Assembly (NCBI GenBank): GCA_937968035.1
Contig: CALBTS010000062.1
Span: forward strand, 1-8,659
From: an uncultured Methanomethylovorans sp.
GTDB lineage: Archaea > Halobacteriota > Methanosarcinia > Methanosarcinales > Methanosarcinaceae
Length of the DNA: 8,659 nt
Reading direction: 5' to 3'
The notes under the pieces were generated by a model. It made no database searches, was not told the origin of the DNA, and was given only the letters and a program-made list of their open reading frames with translations. Both the position numbers and the translations under genes were made by a program. The stretch's first letter is position 1. Every line of letters begins with the position of its first letter. Positions 1 through 7,500 of this stretch are shown here, one piece after another.

Positions 1-83
1 AGATAGATGCAGAATTTGAATACAGGCGTTTACACAAAGTATTCTATAGACTCAACTTTTTGGTGGCAGATAATGTGCTATAG
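1..83 (+). CDS. Possible C-terminal tail of a convergent gene (partial)
   Basis: Reading frame 3 of the plus strand is open from the left edge (base 3) for 26 codons and ends at a TAG at 81-83. The peptide reads IDAEFEYRRLHKVFYRLNFL and continues VADNVL. Its mix of charged and hydrophobic residues looks like real protein, and no in-window start is needed if the gene enters from the left. A convergent gene next to the operon end would be an ordinary arrangement. However, 26 open codons can easily occur by chance, and the peptide matches no family I recognise. No function can be assigned. Confidence 0.25.
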   Translation, partial: IDAEFEYRRLHKVFYRLNFLVADNVL

Positions 84-166
84 ACAGTTATAGGATGTTG
101 GCAATATTTGAATCGAGTTGTGAAATACTTGTCTCAACGAGCAGCTTGAGTGTGTAAAAAGTCATA
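84..166. other. Short intergenic region downstream of brxL
   Basis: This AT-rich spacer separates the brxL stop codon from the possible convergent tail. It holds one weak inverted repeat, CTCAA (133-137) and TTGAG (146-150), with an 8-base loop. That stem lies 17 to 34 bases past the brxL stop but has no clear run of T after it, so I do not call it a terminator. I see no tRNA, no array and no convincing small gene. Confidence 0.5.
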
Positions 167-2188
167 CTATATCATTCTATAATCAATCCTGCATTTTCTG
201 CACTTCCTTTTAGTTTGATCATCTTGGTAAAGGCCATAAAAATCCGGTGCTTTAAATATATCTAATCCACGACCAGGTGTAATCTGCCAGCCATTATCCA
301 TCTTAATTATTCTATCATGAAGATTCTGGTCAAATTCGAACGTGAAATGGATATTATAATTAACCAAAGCGGTATGAATAAGATTGAATTTCTCCGTATT
401 CTGCACTTTCTGATCTTCATCCTTAAAGTTGGTCACTAAATGAAATTTAACAGGACCCTCCTTTGAATCGAAAAGTTCACAAAAAGATAAAAGATTCTTT
501 ATTTGATAATCAACTAATATGTATGGATCTTCAAGCCTAATATTCTTTGCTCCAACTAGATATGGGCCAAAAAGATCTTCATAAGAACGACCTGTTTCAT
601 TTTCTTTAATATCTATTTGCTTCTCTTCTAGGTTGGCGATTGTTGGTTCTTGTGTTGTTTTAAACTGGTAAATATCCTCACGTATATCTCTCTCTTTTAT
701 CTTACTCCCTTTTTCTTCATAAGATTCTTCATAATAAACTGGTCGTTTATGGTTATCCTGAAAATCATCCGGATATTTTGAGCGAATAGAAACGGCATCA
801 TATTCTCTATCCATTTTACATAATTCATCCCTTACTCTTTGTCTTAATTCAATTGCGGGATTTACACAATACTTATAAAACTCTTGTTCGGTTGGATTCA
901 AATTAGGAAATAGAATCTTTAATAACCCCGTTGTACCCGCTTCAATGGCTTTGCTGTCACGCATATCCTCACAATCTATTAACTCAAGATTGCTTTTAAC
1001 AAAGTTCCTATAATTCTGGTCATACCTGATTTTATGGATAATCTCCCCAAAAATGTCACCCTTCAGTCCCAGATATTTTGAAGGAGTACTCTTAGTTACC
1101 CTTGGAAGGTACCAGCCAGGTAAGAATCCAGAAAATCTATCGATAAAAGCTGTTTCGCGAAGGAAGTTGGGAAATACTTTGAATAATCCTTTTAAAGCGT
1201 TAAGCGGTTGCTTTTTTTCATCCAGTTCAATATTGGCAAGTATGACTAATCCTGCCTCAGCAGATATAGCTGATGCTGTTCCTTTGCCAAACTTGCCAGA
1301 CTCAAGATAAGTTTTTAATAATGCTGTCAATTCACCCGAAGTATCGCCTTTAACCTTCTGGGCTTCATCAATTACAACACAATCGTATTTGGTAATCAGT
1401 CCCGCCGTCTTCCTTGAGTCATTAAAAAACAATACTGCAGGAGTTATATTCCCTGCACGTACAGCCACGTATCTTGACATATTGTCATACACGAAAGATT
1501 TTCCAGTACCTTTAGGTGCAAGTTCAACCAGATTATATCGTGGCTCTACCATAGGGATAAGCCTTGCTAATAAGAGTATTTTTTGTCTTTCATTATATAA
1601 GTCTGGATTGAACCCCATTGATGAAACCATGAAATCAATCCAATCTTCGGTTGAGAATTGTCTCCTAGTATTACAATAATATTCCAAATCAATGTTGGCA
1701 ATCTGAAATGCCTTGAATTCTCGCATCCAAATCTGCCCCTGCGCATTATCACTTGAAGGAGGTATATAGAACAATGATCCTACACCCCACAAGCCGCTGC
1801 TAAGGAGCATTTCGTTATTTTCTACTATCTGGGCCGAAACATTAGCATTTGATATATCAAGAAATGGAATTGAGAGATAACGATCTCCTTTTGCAAGGTT
1901 AATTGATACATTATAATTGTCCATCAGCTCAACTTCCTGCTGCTCCAGCAGGTCGTTTTTTACGCTCTCTTTTTCTCCTTTTGAAGGAACATATTTTGCC
2001 ATAAATGAAGCCATTCTCTCTCGTGCATGGTCGTCAATTTCCTCAGCATCGCCAACAAAATGACTCACAATCCACTCCCCAACGTAAGTAGGTATAGCAC
2101 GGTTACCAAATCCCGCTTTGTGTAGAAATGATTTATTTATTATTATCTCCGAAAAAAAATCCTTTGCTTTTTGCTCAAATGATTTCAT
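167..2188 (-). CDS. brxL: BrxL-family AAA+ ATPase with MITD1-like (MIT_C) C-terminal domain, BREX system
   Basis: This 673-residue protein is the last gene of the operon. The N-terminal part (about 1-130) has the BrxL-type opening, including IPTYVGEWIV near residues 32-41. The AAA+ core spans about 195-365, with Walker A APKGTGKS (224-231), Walker B VVIDEA (271-276), a sensor-like Asn in ILANI (N319) and an arginine in FIDRFSG (R351). A charged, helical linker covers about 380-530. Usual BrxL proteins carry a Lon-protease-like C-terminal domain, but no PkdGPSAG-type catalytic serine motif is visible here. Residues about 534-673 instead resemble the phospholipase-D-like C-terminal domain of MITD1: LEDPYI (552-557), HDR (624-626), NGW (632-634) and GRGLDIFKAP (639-648). 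By family knowledge BrxL forms DNA-binding rings needed for phage exclusion; that this one binds DNA is inferred. The start ATG follows the pglZ stop by 30 bases, with only a weak GGA upstream. Confidence 0.88.
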   Translation of the reverse strand: MKSFEQKAKDFFSEIIINKSFLHKAGFGNRAIPTYVGEWIVSHFVGDAEEIDDHARERMASFMAKYVPSKGEKESVKNDLLEQQEVELMDNYNVSINLAKGDRYLSIPFLDISNANVSAQIVENNEMLLSSGLWGVGSLFYIPPSSDNAQGQIWMREFKAFQIANIDLEYYCNTRRQFSTEDWIDFMVSSMGFNPDLYNERQKILLLARLIPMVEPRYNLVELAPKGTGKSFVYDNMSRYVAVRAGNITPAVLFFNDSRKTAGLITKYDCVVIDEAQKVKGDTSGELTALLKTYLESGKFGKGTASAISAEAGLVILANIELDEKKQPLNALKGLFKVFPNFLRETAFIDRFSGFLPGWYLPRVTKSTPSKYLGLKGDIFGEIIHKIRYDQNYRNFVKSNLELIDCEDMRDSKAIEAGTTGLLKILFPNLNPTEQEFYKYCVNPAIELRQRVRDELCKMDREYDAVSIRSKYPDDFQDNHKRPVYYEESYEEKGSKIKERDIREDIYQFKTTQEPTIANLEEKQIDIKENETGRSYEDLFGPYLVGAKNIRLEDPYILVDYQIKNLLSFCELFDSKEGPVKFHLVTNFKDEDQKVQNTEKFNLIHTALVNYNIHFTFEFDQNLHDRIIKMDNGWQITPGRGLDIFKAPDFYGLYQDDQTKRKCRKCRIDYRMI

Positions 2189-2218
2189 ATTCCGTGTTTA
2201 AATATTGTAAACTCCCCA

Positions 2219-4573
2219 TTAAAAATTGTCAAAAATATCGGTCCCTTTTGTCTCGATAATCTTTCTTATATTGATTTTTAAATTGACCTCAGTTGAAAAC
2301 TGCTGACCCTCAATCTCAAACTCTATCCCGCATTTTAAATATTGTTTTTCAAATTCGTTTCTTGTTTGATTGAATTTGCCGCTAAACTTCACATGATCCT
2401 TTGATTTTGAGGCCAGTTTATCAACTCTGATGGTAGATAAGTCAGATTCAAAATTACTGTTTAATATACTTACATAAACCTGCTCAAGGATGGTATCATT
2501 CGGATTCACCAATTCAATATCTATATCTTGTAACGCGAATCTTAAATTTTCATCTAATAAAGCGAGATAAGGCATAAGAACACCCGAAGTAACAGGCATA
2601 AAAACAAAATGAGGTATAATGACTTCTTCTGGTTGCATACCTCCATGCCCCCAGCCATTCCCATTTTGCTTGAAAAGACTTTTGATACCTTTGGCTATTA
2701 AATAATTTTGCAGCGTTCCAATCTTTGAACTATCTAAGAAATAACTATTTTCAATAACCTCTGGTGGAAGATTAGTATCATCTTCAGGAATTAGTTCAAT
2801 ATATCGATTAGAATAATGTTGCCATTTTCGAGAATTAGCTACTGATTGAGGTATCAGGGGATCTTGTTTGATCAGATATGTTGAACCGTGATCAGAAATT
2901 AAATGGACTCTGACTTTTTCTTTCAGTTTATTTTTATCGATTACTTCAGAGATGGCATTTATTAAAATCTTGAGGTTTGATTCAATATATTCATTATGCT
3001 TTGAGCCCAAATCCTGCTCATACTTATGAAGTATCTCATCAACTAATAAATAATTGATAAAATACACCTTGGATTTCCATTCAGACTCTTCTTTAAACCT
3101 TCCGATAGATGGATAGTATTTGAATGAATTTGTTCCGAAAAATGGCAGCCAGCCTCCTTCTTCAAGCACTTTTTTATAATTCACATCTTCAATTACAGAT
3201 TTATCAGACGTACCGGCCAGTAAGAATAACTTGCTTATCTCTGTAATTGTTGGTACATGTGAAAAATAATAATCCTCGCTCTTTTTTAAAAATCCTGAAT
3301 CCATAAATATCGTTTTGAGGAGGTCGCCAAAAATAGCAGGGAAGTTGTCAAGGAGGATTACAAAATCTAACGTTCCGGCTTCACTAAGTTCATTAAAATT
3401 GTTTGATATAAAATTACAGAGAATTGATTTAGATGATAACCGGGTCTCTTCATAATGCTGGAAGTACCAATCTGAAAACTCTGAACCTAGTTTATTAATA
3501 AGTGAAGTTTCCTTTTCACATTCAATAGTCCATTTATAATAAGGGAAATAATACCTTACTACCCATTCTTTTATGTCCTCTGTCGACCAGTCAGACTGAA
3601 ATTCGGGCGGCAGACTGGGAGGGACGGTAAATAGTATATGATCAATTCTGGGTCTTAGATTAGGATAGAATCTTAAGAACTTATTCCTTAAACCAGTAAT
3701 AACTTCCTCAGAGATTAATTCAGCTCTGGAATTTAATAAATCTTCGATTTTTTTAAATTCAATCAGAACCATCCCGCTGCACCTTCCAATAAAACTAAGT
3801 ATTTCCTCTTTGTCCGTTGGTACTTCCCATGAGTTAATCTCAACCTCGATCTCGCCAATCAGAGATGTTTCAAGGTCGGGTCGTTTTTTTAATCTTTTGA
3901 ATGGAATTTTAAGGGATTCATAAATAGAGAAATCTTTTATGTATTTTCTTCCAAGTCCCTTATAAAATCTCAAAACAGAATAATTATGTATTTCGGTAAT
4001 AAATCCTTCAGCAGAATCAAGGAGCTTATCGAAAAGTCTTTTGACTGCTTTATCTGATGATTTTTTCCATAATTCAATACGATCAGCAAATAATACCTTG
4101 AAGACTGGATTGGATAATCTGTTCCCCCATTTAGATGGGCTAAAAACATTAATTAAGTCTTGAAAAAATTCAATGTCAAAGCTTTTCTTTGTCAGAATTG
4201 CATCGAAAAAATATCTTAAAATAAAATCATTAAAAGATTCATTCTGTGAAGGGATTTCTTCTAAATCAAGTAAATGAAGATCTTTAATTTCATTATCAGA
4301 TATATTGCCCGGAATTGTACAATTCCATTTTTCAGCGAGCAGGCTGCGCAGCGAAATTGTTTCAAAAGAGTATAAGGCAGTATCTAATCTCTGACACATT
4401 CTTTCAAACCATACCTGGAAAATTCGCTTCCTAAGTATAATTATAAGATTCTCATTGTTTTGAAGTGCTTCTTGAACCTTCTGATAAGTGATTAAATAAG
4501 AATGATTATCCCTTACAACCAAGTTTTTTGAGTCAGCAAGAATCTCATTGATATCTATTAGAAATCTTATCAT
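2219..4573 (-). CDS. pglZ: PglZ-family alkaline-phosphatase-superfamily protein, BREX system
   Basis: This 784-residue protein belongs to the PglZ family, the hallmark component of BREX systems. The metal-binding set of the alkaline phosphatase superfamily can be read in order: D409 in VILLDN, the nucleophile region PTIT (441-444, T442 or T444), the D512-x3-H516 pair in VDEILH, D561-H562 in LISDHGS, and H643 in GWGHGG, followed by the family signature PEEVIIP (648-654). All expected ligands are present, so the enzyme is probably active. The reaction is unproven; phosphodiesterase or nuclease-like activity is reported for relatives. Residues 1-400 form a mostly helical N-terminal region, and about 665-784 look like a beta-rich terminal domain. 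The start ATG overlaps the brxC stop as ATGA, which implies translational coupling. The AATCCTCAAAGAAAA leader before it has no good Shine-Dalgarno sequence. No signal peptide or membrane segment is seen, so it should act in the cytoplasm. Confidence 0.92.
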   Translation of the reverse strand: MIRFLIDINEILADSKNLVVRDNHSYLITYQKVQEALQNNENLIIILRKRIFQVWFERMCQRLDTALYSFETISLRSLLAEKWNCTIPGNISDNEIKDLHLLDLEEIPSQNESFNDFILRYFFDAILTKKSFDIEFFQDLINVFSPSKWGNRLSNPVFKVLFADRIELWKKSSDKAVKRLFDKLLDSAEGFITEIHNYSVLRFYKGLGRKYIKDFSIYESLKIPFKRLKKRPDLETSLIGEIEVEINSWEVPTDKEEILSFIGRCSGMVLIEFKKIEDLLNSRAELISEEVITGLRNKFLRFYPNLRPRIDHILFTVPPSLPPEFQSDWSTEDIKEWVVRYYFPYYKWTIECEKETSLINKLGSEFSDWYFQHYEETRLSSKSILCNFISNNFNELSEAGTLDFVILLDNFPAIFGDLLKTIFMDSGFLKKSEDYYFSHVPTITEISKLFLLAGTSDKSVIEDVNYKKVLEEGGWLPFFGTNSFKYYPSIGRFKEESEWKSKVYFINYLLVDEILHKYEQDLGSKHNEYIESNLKILINAISEVIDKNKLKEKVRVHLISDHGSTYLIKQDPLIPQSVANSRKWQHYSNRYIELIPEDDTNLPPEVIENSYFLDSSKIGTLQNYLIAKGIKSLFKQNGNGWGHGGMQPEEVIIPHFVFMPVTSGVLMPYLALLDENLRFALQDIDIELVNPNDTILEQVYVSILNSNFESDLSTIRVDKLASKSKDHVKFSGKFNQTRNEFEKQYLKCGIEFEIEGQQFSTEVNLKINIRKIIETKGTDIFDNF
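4570..4573 (-). promoter_or_regulatory. ATGA stop-start overlap of brxC and pglZ
   Basis: Read on the minus strand the four bases are ATGA: ATG starts pglZ and TGA ends brxC. With no clear ribosome binding site ahead of pglZ, re-initiation by ribosomes finishing brxC is the likely way it is translated. This would keep the two proteins in proportion and supports their acting in one complex (inference). Confidence 0.8.
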
Positions 4574-7500
4574 TTTTCTTTGAGGATTTCAGAAAAAATT
4601 TTAATGAGCTCTTCATCAGTTACAATATTGTGTTTTTTAGCCAGATCCAGGAACGATTTCAGGGAAACCTTTAACTGATCCTTGTCTTTTGGGAAAATAA
4701 AATTGACTTGGATATTATTATAGATATCTGGTTGTCCGTTAATAATAACCTCTTGGTTTTTATCGAAAATACTCCAAACTACCAAATCACTGTAATTACC
4801 TTCAGCGTCTTCAGCAACAATCTGTAGCTTCTTGTTTCCAGAAATCTCTAATACTTCGTCATTTGTTATTTTCTTGCGGTGACTCTTCTTGTCTTTCGGA
4901 TCAGATCCATCATCCGTAATAAATATCGATTTTACATTTTCCCCAGGAGAAATTTCAAACCTAAGTTTACTTGAGTATTTGACTCTTCTTGCATTTATAT
5001 CTTCCTCAGCATTAACAAATTTAATAATAGGTGGCTGGACTTTAATTTTATTGTCATCAATTTTCTTCTTTGCATCCTTTATTTTACCTACATATTCCTG
5101 CACCTTATCGTCTGTCCAATCTGCTACCCTGCCAAGATCCATCGTTTCAGGGAGTGTTTCAAAAATGAATGATCCAATGTTAGATAGATTACTCTCGGCT
5201 TTCAGCAATCCTCTTGTATCCTTAACCTGAAAATCACTATAGGAGTTCTTCTGCCTCTCATCAAGGACTTCAAACCATTGCTTTAATGAATCTTTCAAAT
5301 GTTCGTCTGTCTCTCCTTCAGATTGAAAAAAACTACATAATTCTTTCAGAATCCTTTTTCTAACACTTCCCTCCACCTCACCACAATCTTTAAGGAATTC
5401 TTTGATTCCATTAATTACTTTTGCACGTTTTGTTTCGGTAAGTTTTTCGTCTTTTTCAATGTTGTTTAATTCTAGAATATCATGCTTAATGAATGCATAA
5501 GGGCCTGATGTCTCAATCTTATTAAACGCCTTAATGTATTGCCTACTTGGTTCACCATAAAGAGCTTCAACTTTTACGATAATCGATTGGCCATCCCACC
5601 AGTTTTTTACTACATTGAAAGCCTCATTTAATCCATAAGTTTTACCAGCAGCACTAGAAGTATCAAATACTTTATAAATCTGGTCAAAGTATTCTTTGTC
5701 TTCCTTAGATACGGATTGAATAATAACTACCGCATTAGGATAATTGCCGTTAACTAAATTTATTAACTCCTCTCCTGTACTTAATGATAAATCAGTAATA
5801 GTCATTTCTTCCTTCTTTACAATTAGGCTATCTTTATAATATCTTTTAGCTAGGATAAGAAAGAAAGTAATAGCAATATCACCTAATCCATACGTTTCGT
5901 ATAAATGTTTAAGAATGCTGTTTATTAATACAGGTTTTTGTTTTTCCAGGTCATTTAACCGATTAAGTAACCATGAATATGCTGGAAAGTCTTTTGCAAA
6001 CCTTTCAATGTTATCAGAGATCTCGTAATAGTAAATATCGCCCTTATTGGCTATTTTATTCAATACCCAATGATCTACGAAAAGCTTCTTTACATAATTG
6101 ATTCCACCTCTATTATCAGCCCAGGAATGATCAATCTCAATTGGTTTCGAGAAATCAGCCAACAAATCGATCGCTTCAGAAACAAGTTTTTGTAAACTGC
6201 CTCCACTAATCTTTATATGGGATTTATTAAAATATGGATGAGGAACAAGATTCCTTTTGTCTTTATAGAGGTTTTTAGAGATAATATTGGCAACATCGTG
6301 AAATTTGTTTTGTGCAACCTGAATTGTTGCTCCTTCTTTGCCATACCAAATTAAGTTACTGTTGTTAAAATAATTAGTCTCAAGTTCTCTTAATTTCTTT
6401 TGTGTATCATCCTTTATTTTTGATAATTGAGCAAGTTCATAGCTTGTGAAGTTTTTAAAGTCAGATGATCCCTCAATATATTCAACTGCCATAAACGTGA
6501 AAATTCTTTCTTCAAAGGTTATTGGATTCTTAGGTATAGCTACATAGATTCTTTCATTATTATTGAATCGTGTGAAGGCTTTTGATTGATTGATTTGATC
6601 AATATTTTCACAATAAACAACTATTACAGTGCCTTCATAATAGTCCTTTCCAAATGATGTCTTTTGCCTCTCATCTTCTATATTGCCATAAAACGATTCG
6701 TTTGAGTATTTACTTTGTGTGAATTCAGATGCAGAAATGAACTTTGTTTTAACCCTCTTATCTTCATTGTATTTCAGATTTTCATCTTTGGCTTCAAAGT
6801 ATTGATATTGATTTTCATTCCAGATCTTCTCTTTGAATATTTGAAGTACATTTGATGGCCTATTCTCAGGAACAGATTTGTAATTATCGATCAGCTGGTT
6901 AATATCTCTTGCTCCACTCTTCTTAAATTCATAATAGCCTTCCTGGTTTTTATAAATAATGCCTGCACTCACCAATTTTTTAAGCCGTTCATTAATCCCG
7001 GCTTTTCCGTGCTTAGAATATTCATTTAATGCAAAACAGATATTTTCCTCGTTAGGAATTATCTCAACATCACGATTGCTTATTATTTCAAAAATCAGCA
7101 TGGTTTTGAGTATACTTTCCATTGTGCTGTCACTTTCATCAAAGAGCTTGTCCGTTGTGTCTTTTTTAACATACTTCTTTAGCTCCCTTATAGTCTTCTC
7201 AAAATCTGAAATTGCTTCTTTTATCTTCGGTACAAACGATCGGGTATCAATGCCACCTGAACCTTGAAAAATGAAATAATCGACTAATAAGTCAGCAGTA
7301 TATAAATTTAACTTGGAACCGGTTAGAATCTCATTGGTATTTGCGAACCAAGGGAATGTATATTTCTCAGCAATTTCAAAAATATCATCACCTGTTTTGA
7401 ATTCCGGGGAAAAAAACTTGAAAACCGACCGGTTATCGGAACCAACATTTCTTGCCAATTCCAAAAGAGCATAGGTAGCCAGGGGATGCATCGGAAAGAT

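Noticed and set aside
44..85. Direct repeat CTATAGAC at 44-51 and 78-85
   Set aside because: Eight bases repeated twice in AT-rich DNA is expected by chance; there is no array and no attachment-site context.
133..150. Inverted repeat CTCAA/TTGAG downstream of brxL as a terminator
   Set aside because: The stem is only 5 base pairs with an 8-base loop and is not followed by a T-run on the minus strand.
88..165. A 25-codon minus-strand frame starting with ATG right after the brxL stop
   Set aside because: It is too short, has no ribosome binding site of note, and its composition is not distinctive; chance is the simplest explanation.
1053..1310. Plus-strand open frame inside brxL
   Set aside because: It lies entirely opposite the BrxL ATPase domain and has no recognisable domain; it is an antisense shadow.
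4889..5230. Plus-strand open frame of 113 codons opposite brxC
   Set aside because: It is serine/leucine-rich, as antisense shadows of charged proteins tend to be, and lies opposite a well-supported coding region.
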